DNA from: Oxalobacteraceae bacterium
Lineage (GTDB): Bacteria > Pseudomonadota > Gammaproteobacteria > Burkholderiales > Burkholderiaceae_D
DNA length: 60,092 nt
Reading direction: 5' to 3'
Assembly: GCA_947464955.1 (NCBI GenBank)
Contig: CANHZI010000002.1
Span: 1 to 60,092 of the forward strand
Made by a program: the position numbers and the translations under genes. The notes below the pieces were generated by a model. That model was not told where the DNA came from and searched no databases. It was given only the letters and a program-made list of their open reading frames with translations. Positions 46,801-55,043 of this stretch are shown here, in pieces (positions within the stretch are counted from its first letter, which is position 1; the number at the start of each line of letters is the position of its first letter).

Positions 46801-46872
46801 AGCGTAGGATCGCACCAACAGCAATGAAACAAGAATAAAAGACCAAACACCAAACTTAAAAATAGATCTCAT
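43801..46872 (-). CDS. mshQ: MshQ-like secreted pilus-associated protein (DUF6701)
   Basis: The 1023-aa protein has a signal peptide (VWSFILVSLLLVRSYAYG). The beta-rich, Cys-rich exported region ends with the block FKIYK-like MKFGIYKKGNEFIYLREN typical of MshQ/DUF6701 proteins. Repeated Cys-containing segments (TGFECVETDLPYNNP, CRVRERAVP, KYGCRFGNTA) suggest disulphide-bonded domains. It is thought to be a pilus-linked surface protein or tip adhesin; function is not proven. Near the 3' end the coding strand has a run of eight G (43965-43972), see findings. Confidence 0.88.
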   Translation of the reverse strand: MRSIFKFGVWSFILVSLLLVRSYAYGQVIEFNSTGGNTATDGLHFYIENTSKMQVRRLNNTGQVYNPGAIPPSANLDNGVFIRGNGLVYGPSHTVTTFNPTGGMYNTATITAASPANPSSSGVQQSATNVLGITSGPQVTIVWKYTTPLNFLTAEVTLVIPPAYPISAANPVRYYHVFDTYLGGSDSGCGVNVAGAQRIVGTYSSLGGATPCPTSTALPTSGTVVESFRERTGTFSSYCAAGWSSFFVNGGSNCSVLQAAPMSNTITTTLQDTGIGISYNFTAPGTYTFSYDFVIGTTTVPPYDHIEIRHDGSATLCPENFVVLACTSSTVPCPPLSIVNTGTLTGSVSLVPAASGATITPPTFSIGGSGTTANLVLQATAASAGTYTLTATGLSVAPLNGTRCTNAAGNASSSCTFTIANTPCVTGFECVETDLPYNNPVTAVNRNPLYTKLVNTGFRFDVVAVGVGGSVSTAYAGSVDVELYHDSTPSACTSAAALSGAQTLTFAAADNGRKTLTANMLLNQAYGKLRCRVRERAVPTPVAGCSSDAFTVRPTDFSAVSSNANGDGNGLSISSATVIKAGANFSLNADTATIGYNGTPKVDASKLEWLNAPVGGLSTPGTGTIAGVFSVPASPATGNGASGAAFTYSEVGYFRFKTLGVYDDSFAANSADIANNDCTNDASNVLVGGKYGCRFGNTAATTYFGRFIPDHFSLAANTFAEPCTGFIYMDQPFVLNSTIEARNTNNVRTYNYSGTFGKATISTEIENANSGVAIGSARLATASSAWVGGQYLFSATQFSRAEPADGPYDSLAIGLSATDIDGPKLVDRNMQASTTTCTVDSAGLSNGTCTAKNVATTVMRHGRIKLSNAYGSEKLPLPIPLRVEYWAGSSVGWAQHSLDSSCTFPVAFNYANSFSFDFPSGSNNLAACETAVSVSPLSLRAPGVGNSGFTDITLNLGSASGSQCSAVGGAGPAAVSLNKPWLKFNWRGSTNLDPNVRNTDPKARMKFGIYKKGNEFIYLRENH

Positions 46873-46929
46873 ATTTTCTTCATCAAATTGAGGTGATTTT
46901 CGTTCTCAAATAAACACTATGCGACACCG

Positions 46930-47424
46930 TTAAGTACATACAGGCGATGCACCAGCGCCCGTTCTACAGGTGGCCACTTTAGCAGCAATTTGTCGTTCCA
47001 CATAATCAGGCGAAGGCGCGGTAGAGAAAGTGGCAGTCGCGGTCACTTGATAGACTCGAATGTTATTTGCGCCCTCGGTCGTGGCTGTCTGACTACATGA
47101 TACTGATACATTGAAGCCTTGCAGAGTACCTGCAAAAACAGGTGTTCCCATTACTCCAGTGCAGACGTAGGGCGCACCCGCTGGGCTTGTATTTTCTGGG
47201 CTCATAATTTGGTAAGTACCCCACTCAATTCCTGCCTTTGCAGCTTGATAGGCGCGTGCTCCCATCAAGTCTTGACTTGAGTTAGTTTGCTGCGCTGAGT
47301 ATAGCGACAGCATATAAACACCCAACCCTGCGATGACAACCAGCAGAAAAATGGCGGCTACAATTGCGAAGCCCTTGGCTCTTAAACTGCTGGTCGATCG
47401 AATTGCTCTCATGCTATGGGACAT
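46930..47424 (-). CDS. mshP: Minor pilin-like protein MshP
   Basis: This approximately 164-aa protein has a PilX/MshP-type N-terminus, LRAKGFAIVAAIFLLVVIAG, without Glu at position 5 of the mature part. A pilin-like body with C-terminal cysteines (ATCRTGAGASPVCT) follows. The start is ATG 47424 (overlapping mshO) or ATG 47412 (directly after its stop). Confidence 0.85.
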   Translation of the reverse strand: MSHSMRAIRSTSSLRAKGFAIVAAIFLLVVIAGLGVYMLSLYSAQQTNSSQDLMGARAYQAAKAGIEWGTYQIMSPENTSPAGAPYVCTGVMGTPVFAGTLQGFNVSVSCSQTATTEGANNIRVYQVTATATFSTAPSPDYVERQIAAKVATCRTGAGASPVCT

Positions 47425-48259
47425 TGTTAACATTCACATCGTGATAAAGTGAAATCGATTCACCAGACTTCAAAAGACTCAGTTTAATACTGACCAAGCC
47501 CACCCTCTCTAGTACGCCGGTTGTATAAGCAAACTGACAAGAGCTAATATTTTGCGCCAATATCACCCCTGAACTCACATTAGCGCAAGTGCCTGGTTCT
47601 GGTGAATCAAAGCCATAGTTCGATACGCGATACAAAGTACCTGTACCGTTACCAGCAGCGGTTCCAGCCCCTGTACAAACATAAGAGACCGCTTTCTCGG
47701 CATTCGAGACTAACTGAAATCTATTTCCTGGCGACGCAAATGGAAATTTCGCGCCAGCAAAATTAAGCTGACTCAAACTCAGTGGCGTGGTTACAGCGAA
47801 TCGATTTTCCGCTGGCGTATTAGCGTAAGCATCAGCACCCGGGATCCCCAAATTATAGATGACGGCAAAATCACCTGAAGTTGGTAAAGTATTTAAATTA
47901 CCAATGACGTCAAAGCTATTAATCGTTTGATCCGGCAAAAATACGTTTCCTGCGCCACTTGAATCGGCCGCTGCGCGATATCTTCCACCATCGTAAGAAG
48001 GAATAAATTCTACACATTGTTTATCAGAGGATCGCATTCGAATCGAATTGGGGACAGCAAGATGCAGCTCGCGCGAGATTCGTCGAATCGCGGTGTCTGC
48101 GCTATCGCTTAGCTGAGTTCGCACGGTCAGATCGCGATACTGCTGAACAGGACGGCTGAGAAAAATTCCCACCATACCACCAACGATGGCAAGAATCACA
48201 ATCACAAGAATCATTTCGATTAGCGTGATGCCAGCTTGGGTTTTTCTGAGGGCATTCAT
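47414..48259 (-). CDS. mshO: Minor prepilin MshO
   Basis: This 281-aa prepilin has the cleavage site KTQAG/ITLIEMILVIV (mature Glu5 kept) and a GspJ-like long body (QYRDLTVRTQLSDSADTAIRRISREL). ATG 48259 follows the mshD stop by one base. It probably belongs to the pilus-tip minor-pilin complex. Confidence 0.9.
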   Translation of the reverse strand: MNALRKTQAGITLIEMILVIVILAIVGGMVGIFLSRPVQQYRDLTVRTQLSDSADTAIRRISRELHLAVPNSIRMRSSDKQCVEFIPSYDGGRYRAAADSSGAGNVFLPDQTINSFDVIGNLNTLPTSGDFAVIYNLGIPGADAYANTPAENRFAVTTPLSLSQLNFAGAKFPFASPGNRFQLVSNAEKAVSYVCTGAGTAAGNGTGTLYRVSNYGFDSPEPGTCANVSSGVILAQNISSCQFAYTTGVLERVGLVSIKLSLLKSGESISLYHDVNVNNVP

Positions 48260-48260
48260 C

Positions 48261-48830
48261 TTACGGTAGCGTCCTTGGTGCATATCGGTATCGGTAACCC
48301 GTTAAGGTAATCGACGTTTTGCCAGAACTGACAGTAACATCAATGCGTATTTCATCACCACCAAGACCGCTGGTTTCCTGGACAACTGCGACATACTCCT
48401 TAAGCGCTGGTGTCACCTGTCCTTGAATATCGGCAACCGCATTCGGAAAAGCCCCAATTGGTGGGGTCAGCGGCGGAGCCATCTTATGGTAATCACCCAC
48501 GTTGTCGAACCTCGGCTCCGCATATCTGGACTCCCCAGAAGTCGGCCCGAGGCCTTGCGGTGCGCCCGCACAACCACTCGGTGAAGTCGCCGTACTCGCA
48601 TTTGCATCATCTGGGTCGCAATAAGTAAATGCTTGCGACTGAATTTCCTCAAGCAAGGATTCTGCGATTGCAAGCGCTTGTTTGTCTCGCATGGGATCGG
48701 TACTACCAACCGTCGTGATATTCATCACGGCAAGCAATCCAGCAAGCCCCACGCCAATGATCATGATAAAGATGATCAATTCAATGAACGTGAAACCACT
48801 TTGCTTTGTCCTTAGAAATTTATCGTACAT
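48261..48830 (-). CDS. mshD: Minor prepilin MshD
   Basis: This 189-aa prepilin has the site TKQSG/FTFIELIIFIMIIG with mature Glu5. GspI-like features include GSTDPMRDKQALAIAESLLEE. ATG 48830 lies inside the end of mshC (11-bp overlap). Confidence 0.9.
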   Translation of the reverse strand: MYDKFLRTKQSGFTFIELIIFIMIIGVGLAGLLAVMNITTVGSTDPMRDKQALAIAESLLEEIQSQAFTYCDPDDANASTATSPSGCAGAPQGLGPTSGESRYAEPRFDNVGDYHKMAPPLTPPIGAFPNAVADIQGQVTPALKEYVAVVQETSGLGGDEIRIDVTVSSGKTSITLTGYRYRYAPRTLP

Positions 48831-49290
48831 ACCCAGTTTCTCTTTCAACCACGATGGTGCCACCGCCATTAATCACAATCGTTTGAGATATGTTTGGATT
48901 TGGTCGTCCGATAGGTGTAAAACGAAAGCTGGAGGATGCTCCAAAACTGACGCCAGCCGGCGCTTTTCGTTTAATCCACGTTAAATCGCTAGGGTCGAGT
49001 ACCGCGTTCGGGGAAGTATTGACATTGCTCGTGCAATTCGCATCAACGGCAACATAGGTTAGACAAATGTTGCCAGTGCTTTGATCGATTTGGACGAATA
49101 CATCGCGCCGCTGCGCTATCGCAGTTTTTTGTGCATAGCGCAGCGTTGACACAGTTTGATCAAAAAAGCCGCGCGCATCGAACTCGGTCCGCTCTGAAAA
49201 ACGAGGAAGCGCGATCGCAGCCAACACGCCCATTAGCACGATCACCGTAATTAATTCAACAAGAGTAAAACCTCGCTCAATGAGTTTCAT
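48820..49290 (-). CDS. mshC: Minor prepilin MshC (GspH/FimT-like)
   Basis: This 156-aa prepilin has the site MKLIERG/FTLVELITVIVLMG. The body resembles GspH/FimT: ALPRFSERTEFDARGFFDQT, LRYAQKTAIAQRRDVFVQI and a late FRFTPIGRP. ATG 49290 was chosen because it gives the short prepilin leader. Confidence 0.9.
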   Translation of the reverse strand: MKLIERGFTLVELITVIVLMGVLAAIALPRFSERTEFDARGFFDQTVSTLRYAQKTAIAQRRDVFVQIDQSTGNICLTYVAVDANCTSNVNTSPNAVLDPSDLTWIKRKAPAGVSFGASSSFRFTPIGRPNPNISQTIVINGGGTIVVERETGYVR

Positions 49291-49400
49291 GTCATACGAC
49301 TGGTGTATATAGGTCACGCTAAATTTCCCCAATCTGCACCAACGAATCTCTATTGATCTGTTCCAAAACTAAATTAGCCGTCGGAACGGCTAACTGTTGA

Positions 49401-49859
49401 TCAAGAGCAGTTAGCTGCGGTCAAGCCCGCATTGCTGTACGTCGGTGGAAAACCTAAGGCACTTGGGACAGTATACGTTATTGCGCATGCAGTATGTCCA
49501 GCATCAGCAGCGACGGTAAACACAGTTGCGGAAGTTTGCGTTAACTGAAATTCATTCGCATCCAAGCCTGCAGCCACCGGAATTGAGGTCAGATCTGTGG
49601 TTGGAAAGCCATTTGCCATCGGTATAACTGAACCTTCCATCGTCACCGAAGCCGATGCCGCCAATTGCTGCGTCAATTGAATTGAATGTGCCAAAGTTGC
49701 ACCAGCTTTGAGTGATGCCAATGCACCATTCATCTTCGCGATTCTAGCCTCAGTTTGGAGCGCTGCAAATTTTGGCAAAGCGGTTGCTGCAAGCAAACCC
49801 AAAATTGTAATGACAACCACTAACTCGATTAATGTGAAGCCGCTTTCTTGTTTTTTCAT
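49401..49859 (-). CDS. mshA: MSHA major pilin subunit MshA-like
   Basis: This 152-aa type IV prepilin starts at ATG 49859 after GGGGGA. It has the short leader KKQESG and mature FTLIELVVVITILGLLAATALP. The small body ends with a Cys pair (HTACAITY and TAANCS) giving the usual C-terminal disulphide loop. It is the only pilin of this class in the operon, so it is taken as the major subunit (mshB not seen). Confidence 0.88.
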   Translation of the reverse strand: MKKQESGFTLIELVVVITILGLLAATALPKFAALQTEARIAKMNGALASLKAGATLAHSIQLTQQLAASASVTMEGSVIPMANGFPTTDLTSIPVAAGLDANEFQLTQTSATVFTVAADAGHTACAITYTVPSALGFPPTYSNAGLTAANCS

Positions 49860-50000
49860 CTTATCCCCCGTTATTGATTTGCGTAAAAATAGAAGACTAA
49901 CTTGAGCGTTAAATCTCCTGTTTTCAGCAATCATAACAAACAATCACTACTATAGTTGTCGAAGCGTCGCAGAATGCAACACCGTGCTCAAGTATCTTTG

Positions 50001-51230
50001 CTATTTTTTCAAAGCAACTTTACCCAAATCCCAAATAGGAACGAAGATGCCAAGCGCCAAGATCAAGACCATTACCCCGAGCGCTACGATCAAAATTGGC
50101 TCAATATTTGAGGACAAAGTTTTGAGCTCGTACTCGACTTCCCCCTCGTACATAGACGCAATTTCATCCATGAGTTCATCGAGCGCGCCCGTTTCCTCTC
50201 CAACTGCAATCATCTGTAACACTACAGGGGTAAACACGCCAGCATTTGTTGCTGTTCGAAGTATGCTATCACCACGCTCTACGCCCTCACGCATGTTTTC
50301 AACATGCGATGCAATATAAGAATTATCAACCGTACTTGCAACCACGGTGAGCGCTTGCACAATTGGCACGCCACTTTTGCTAGACAGCGCAAAACTTCGG
50401 GCAAATCTTGCCAATGTCGCCTTCAAGACGATACGACCAAACAGAGGAAAATACAAAATCTGGCGGTCCCACCAGTAACGCCCCTCTTTCGTGGCAATAA
50501 AGCCGCGAAATAAAAATAAGCCCCCCGATATGCCGGCCAACAACAAATACCAATAGTTCACAAAGAATTCTGACATTCCCAACAGAAATCTAGTGACCAC
50601 TGGCAGTGGCGCATTAAAACTCGCGAACACTTTAGCAAACTGAGGAATGACCATCACATTTACGACAACCATTGCGGCTGTCATCACCAACATTACGATC
50701 ATCGGATAACGCAGCGCCGTCTTGATACGGTTGCGCATTTCACGCTCGAACTCAAGATGCTCTGAGAGACGCAACAGAATAGTATCGAGTCTGCCGGTCA
50801 TTTCACCCACCTTAACCATGCTCACATAGAACATGTTAAATGCACCGGGATGTCGCCGCATTGCGGCAGATAGTTCTCGACCAGAATCGAGGGATTCACG
50901 TAAATCTTGAATCACACGGCGAAACGCGCGATTCACAGCAGATTCCTGCAAACCGGAAAGGCCACGCATAATAGGTACACCGGCTCTAATCAACGTGTAA
51001 AGTTGTCGGCTAAACAGTTGTACATCAAGAGATTTAACACTACCTTCTCGAATTCTCTGCCACAAAGACAATCCGTTGTCTGCCGTAGGGCCTTTTGCAG
51101 CTTCGATCAGTGTTGGCATCACACCCATTGCAACTAACTGGCGTGCCACTCCATCTGCATCGGGGCTTTCAAGCACACCCTCGATCAATTCACCGTTGGT
51201 ATTTCGTGCTTTGTAGGAGAAAAACGGCAT
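50001..51230 (-). CDS. mshG: MSHA inner-membrane platform protein MshG
   Basis: This 409-aa GspF/PilC-like protein has two F domains (about residues 65-190 and 270-395), each followed by membrane helices, and begins MPFFSYKARNTNGELIEG. It has the conserved phrase MRRHPGAFNMFYVSMVKVGE and its second-domain counterpart GVFTPVVLQMIAVGEETG. It lies 8 bp downstream of mshE. Confidence 0.94.
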   Translation of the reverse strand: MPFFSYKARNTNGELIEGVLESPDADGVARQLVAMGVMPTLIEAAKGPTADNGLSLWQRIREGSVKSLDVQLFSRQLYTLIRAGVPIMRGLSGLQESAVNRAFRRVIQDLRESLDSGRELSAAMRRHPGAFNMFYVSMVKVGEMTGRLDTILLRLSEHLEFEREMRNRIKTALRYPMIVMLVMTAAMVVVNVMVIPQFAKVFASFNAPLPVVTRFLLGMSEFFVNYWYLLLAGISGGLFLFRGFIATKEGRYWWDRQILYFPLFGRIVLKATLARFARSFALSSKSGVPIVQALTVVASTVDNSYIASHVENMREGVERGDSILRTATNAGVFTPVVLQMIAVGEETGALDELMDEIASMYEGEVEYELKTLSSNIEPILIVALGVMVLILALGIFVPIWDLGKVALKK

Positions 51231-51238
51231 GGTCTGCT

Positions 51239-52942
51239 CTATTCATCAATTTGGTTACTGATACGCATCGCTTCGCTCACTGTGGTTATCCCGTTCAACA
51301 CCAAATCGATCGCGTATTTGCGTAATGTGTTTCCTGCCATTTGCTGTTTTGCGGCCTCGATAAATTTTGCATTATCATCTGCATGGGCAGCATCGACTAC
51401 AGACTTCGTCATTTCCAATAATTCGTAAACACCCATTCGACCTCGGTAACCTGTGCCATTGCAATGACCGCAGCCGCGTCCTGCTTGATATTGATGTTCA
51501 TCGATACGAGTGCCCATATCAGCAGAGAGCCATTCACGTTCTGACGAAGAAAGCGTGTGTTCTTGGCGACAACTCTCACAAATCACCCTCACCAACCGTT
51601 GAGCTAACACGGCTTGCAAAGAGCTCCCCATCATGTACCTCGGCACCCCCATGTCAAGAAGACGTATCGGGGTACTAATGGCGTCGTTAGTATGCAGTGT
51701 TGAAAGAACCAAGTGTCCTGTCATTGCAGCGCGCATACCGATTTGCGCAGTCTCTTGATCACGCATTTCACCTAATAACAGAATGTCAGGATCTTGCCGC
51801 AATGATGCGCGCAAGACTTTAGCAAAAGTCAGGTCAATCTTATCGTTCACCTGCACTTGATTAATGCCAGGCAAACGATATTCCACTGGATCTTCAACGG
51901 TAATCAATTTGCACTCTTCGCGATTCAGCTCTGAAAGCGCTCCGTACAAAGTCGTTGTCTTACCGCTACCCGTTGGACCAGTTACTAAGACCAAGCCATT
52001 GGGTTTTTGAATAATGGCTCGAAAGCGGGCTAACATTTCTGGCGGCATTCCAATTTTGTCCAAATTCAAAATTCCGCCACTCTGATTTAATAAACGCATG
52101 ACTATCGATTCGCCATACTGAGTCGGCATAGTCGAGATACGAACGTCAATTTGCTGCTGCCTAACTTTAATGATGAAACGCCCGTCCTGCGGCAACCTCT
52201 TCTCGGAAATGTCCATCTCTGAGATGAGTTTAAGACGCAATGCCAATGCACTCGCAATCTTAATGTCAGCCTCGGTCTGCAGATGCAACATGCCATCAAT
52301 ACGAAACCGAATTTGTAATCGTTTTTCTTGCGGCTCGATGTGAATATCTGACGCTCGTACCTGTGTCGCATCATTGAAAACAGACTGCAGTAATTTGACG
52401 ACCGGCGCATCTTCGGTTGCGGTATCGCTCACCAAAGATTCGATGTCGACATCGGCATCGCTCAATTCTTGTTCAAGCTCACGCGCGAGATCAGTGATTG
52501 TTTCGGTATGGCGATACAAGTTATCAATCGCAGCCAACAAGTCGTTTTCGTTCACGACCGCGAGATAAATCGTACTTTTTAGGATACGACTAATCTCGTC
52601 ATACGCGAACAAATCGGTGGGATCAACCATCGCCACCAAGAAACCATTGTCACGTTGCTCCAGTACGATGGCCCGAAAACGCCTCGCTTGTAGCTCCGGC
52701 ATTTTCTTCACGACATCTGGTTTTATATTGTATTGACGCAAATTGACAAAGCTAATATTGAGCTGCTTCGCCATTGCCTGCGAAATCTGATCTTCGGTGA
52801 CATAACGATTTTCGACAAAAACTCGCCCAAGCTTGCGGCCAGTGCGTTTTTGCTCGGCCAAGGCAAAATGTAATTGCTCTTCGGTGATCAGCTTTTGCTG
52901 AACCAAAATTTCACCTAAACGAATTTTCTCTGGCCTCGCCAT
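51239..52942 (-). CDS. mshE: MSHA assembly ATPase MshE
   Basis: This 567-aa GspE/PilB-type hexameric ATPase has an N-terminal MshEN domain (two copies of the RLGEILVQQ/KLGRVFVEN pattern, about residues 7-60) that binds cyclic di-GMP in Vibrio MshE. Walker A is GPTGSGKTTT (about 315-325), the Asp box is ITVEDPVEY and Walker B is DPDILLLGEMRD. A zinc-type cluster CESCRQEH / CGHCNGTGYRG follows. ATG 52942 was chosen for the AGGGG site. First gene of the msh operon. Confidence 0.95.
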   Translation of the reverse strand: MARPEKIRLGEILVQQKLITEEQLHFALAEQKRTGRKLGRVFVENRYVTEDQISQAMAKQLNISFVNLRQYNIKPDVVKKMPELQARRFRAIVLEQRDNGFLVAMVDPTDLFAYDEISRILKSTIYLAVVNENDLLAAIDNLYRHTETITDLARELEQELSDADVDIESLVSDTATEDAPVVKLLQSVFNDATQVRASDIHIEPQEKRLQIRFRIDGMLHLQTEADIKIASALALRLKLISEMDISEKRLPQDGRFIIKVRQQQIDVRISTMPTQYGESIVMRLLNQSGGILNLDKIGMPPEMLARFRAIIQKPNGLVLVTGPTGSGKTTTLYGALSELNREECKLITVEDPVEYRLPGINQVQVNDKIDLTFAKVLRASLRQDPDILLLGEMRDQETAQIGMRAAMTGHLVLSTLHTNDAISTPIRLLDMGVPRYMMGSSLQAVLAQRLVRVICESCRQEHTLSSSEREWLSADMGTRIDEHQYQAGRGCGHCNGTGYRGRMGVYELLEMTKSVVDAAHADDNAKFIEAAKQQMAGNTLRKYAIDLVLNGITTVSEAMRISNQIDE

Positions 52943-53099
52943 CGGCAACCCCTAAATCGATTTCTGCATGAATCAATGCAATCTATGCCATCTTCATATA
53001 CGATGACCCAACTTTGCTGTCTACAGTGCTTGGTTATTCATTGAGTTTCAATATAAACTTGATTTACAGCACTTTTTATTGATTCTATGGGAAAAACAT
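52943..53099. promoter_or_regulatory. Divergent promoter region of the msh operon and the moxR operon
   Basis: This 157-bp spacer must hold the promoters of both long operons. It is AT-rich with TTGA and TATA-like blocks, but no promoter is strong enough to assign by eye. Confidence 0.4.
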
Positions 53100-54020
53100 A
53101 TGTTTTCAAAAGTCCATGAGGTGGCAAAACAACTCAATCAGGTGATTATCGGTAAAGAAAAGCAGATTCAGCAGTCTCTAGTCTGCCTTCTGGCCGGTGG
53201 CCATCTATTGATTGAAGATGTGCCTGGCGTCGGCAAAACGACCCTCGCGCATGCCTTGGCCATTTCTCTGGGCCTGCGTTTCAATCGCCTGCAGTTTACC
53301 TCAGATCTGTTACCGACTGACGTGATTGGTGTTTCTATTTTTGAGCGAGAAAAAGCGCAATTCGTTTTTCACCCTGGTCCGATCTTCACCCAAGTCTTGC
53401 TCGCTGACGAAATTAATCGTGCCACCCCAAAAACACAATCGGCGCTATTAGAGGCGATGGAAGAGCAACAAGTCAGTGCCGAAGGACAAACGAGAGAACT
53501 CCCACACCCGTTCTTTGTCATAGCCACCCAAAACCCTACGCATCAGGTTGGCACTTTCACCTTACCAGAGTCACAGTTAGATCGTTTCTTAATGTGCCTA
53601 TCACTCGGCTACCCAGACGCAAAGGCAGAACGCGCGCTGCTGCTCGGCGAAGACAGACGTAGTCTGTTAAGAACAATGTCCGCCATTATGCAAGCCGATG
53701 AGCTCGTCGATATTCAAAGTAAAGTCAGGACTATACATGTCTCAGCCTCTTTAGTTGACTACATTCAAAAACTTGCGCAAGCAACCCGAGAATCTAAACA
53801 CTTTGCAGAGGGAATGAGTCCGCGCGCAGCAATCGCCCTACTGCAAGCTGCACGGGCATGGGCAGCACTGGAAGGACGAGATCATGTCTTACCGGAAGAT
53901 GTGCAGGCTGTACTTCTGCCGGTAATCGCCCATCGTTTACGCCCTTTGAAAGCAGTGAGCTCTAAGGCGAATGCCAGTCAAGAGCTCCTTTACCAACTCA
54001 TGCTAGAAGTTCCAGTGTAA
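53100..54020 (+). CDS. MoxR family AAA+ ATPase
   Basis: The 306-aa protein has Walker A VPGVGKTTL (41-49), Walker B LLADEINRATPKTQ (about 104-117) and sensor FVIATQNPT. Its AAA lid ends LRPLKAVS. MoxR ATPases act as chaperones for metal- or VWA-type client complexes. With the DUF58 and transglutaminase genes it forms a conserved three-gene module. ATG 53100 was chosen over a TTG 21 nt upstream. Confidence 0.93.
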   Translation: MFSKVHEVAKQLNQVIIGKEKQIQQSLVCLLAGGHLLIEDVPGVGKTTLAHALAISLGLRFNRLQFTSDLLPTDVIGVSIFEREKAQFVFHPGPIFTQVLLADEINRATPKTQSALLEAMEEQQVSAEGQTRELPHPFFVIATQNPTHQVGTFTLPESQLDRFLMCLSLGYPDAKAERALLLGEDRRSLLRTMSAIMQADELVDIQSKVRTIHVSASLVDYIQKLAQATRESKHFAEGMSPRAAIALLQAARAWAALEGRDHVLPEDVQAVLLPVIAHRLRPLKAVSSKANASQELLYQLMLEVPV

Positions 54021-54035
54021 TTGATCGACTTTTAG

Positions 54036-55043
54036 ATGAAACTTATCCAAGCCCTACGCCTTCGCGTGCGTCGAAATCTGTTTCTAGAGAAATCACCGGA
54101 AATCGGTGAAGTTACTTTGACGCAGCGCCGAGTTTTCACCCTACCAAGCAAAGCGGGCTTGGTTTTTTTGTTCGTCCTCATCATCTGCTTCTTAACAGCC
54201 ACAAACTATAACCTCAATCTTGGCTTCGCCATGACTTATCTGCTGGCGGGATTAGTTGTCGTCAACACGCTATTCACTTTCCGCAATCTAGCCTACTTAA
54301 CATTAAGTGCACGAAGCGGTGCACCGGTCTTCGCTGGCGACCCAGCCGAGTTTGTTTTTAAAGTTAATAATACCCATGCACTAGAACGATTCGCAATTCA
54401 CGTTCAATTCCAGAAGAGCCAAGGTCTAGAACATATTCTCGATTTGAAAGCACATGAGGAAACCACTTTCAAGCTCAGTTACCCAAGCTCGACCAGAGGT
54501 TTCCTTGCCTGCCCTCGAATTCAACTTCAAACGTGGTTCCCACTCGGCTTATTACGAGCCTGGAGCACTTGGCTACCCGATGCACAAGTCTTGATCTATC
54601 CTGCACCAGAACCTACACCACCACCTTTGCCATTTATTGGGCAATCGACGGAATCAGGCCAATCGACTAGTGGTCAAGAAGACTATTCAGGAGTTCGCAG
54701 CTATCAGCAAGGAGATCCACTCAAGCATTTATCTTGGAAGCACATTGCCAGGATCGATCTAGATGCCGGAGGCAACTTAGTATCGAAACATTTCACCGGA
54801 ACCACCGCAGGTGCACTATCGATAGACTTCAGTCATTTATCACCGCAACTCGATCTTGAACTTCGGCTATCACGCATGACCAGTTGGATACTCGAGGCCG
54901 ATCGCCTCAGCTTGCCATATGATTTTCGCTTGGGTGCTATTTATTTTCCCAGTTCAAGCGGTGACAATCACCGGCAAGCTTGTTTGAGTGCACTAGCCGT
55001 CTATGGATTGCAAGAACAAGCACAGGGAGCAAGCAATGACTAG
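54036..55043 (+). CDS. DUF58 domain membrane protein
   Basis: The 335-aa protein has two adjacent membrane helices (AGLVFLFVLIICFLTATNYN and LGFAMTYLLAGLVVVNTLF, about residues 43-85). The DUF58 signature appears as YSGVRSYQQGDPLKHLSWK (about 210-228). It is the usual partner of MoxR ATPases, and its biochemical role is unknown. Its end overlaps the next start by 8 bp. Confidence 0.92.
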   Translation: MKLIQALRLRVRRNLFLEKSPEIGEVTLTQRRVFTLPSKAGLVFLFVLIICFLTATNYNLNLGFAMTYLLAGLVVVNTLFTFRNLAYLTLSARSGAPVFAGDPAEFVFKVNNTHALERFAIHVQFQKSQGLEHILDLKAHEETTFKLSYPSSTRGFLACPRIQLQTWFPLGLLRAWSTWLPDAQVLIYPAPEPTPPPLPFIGQSTESGQSTSGQEDYSGVRSYQQGDPLKHLSWKHIARIDLDAGGNLVSKHFTGTTAGALSIDFSHLSPQLDLELRLSRMTSWILEADRLSLPYDFRLGAIYFPSSSGDNHRQACLSALAVYGLQEQAQGASND

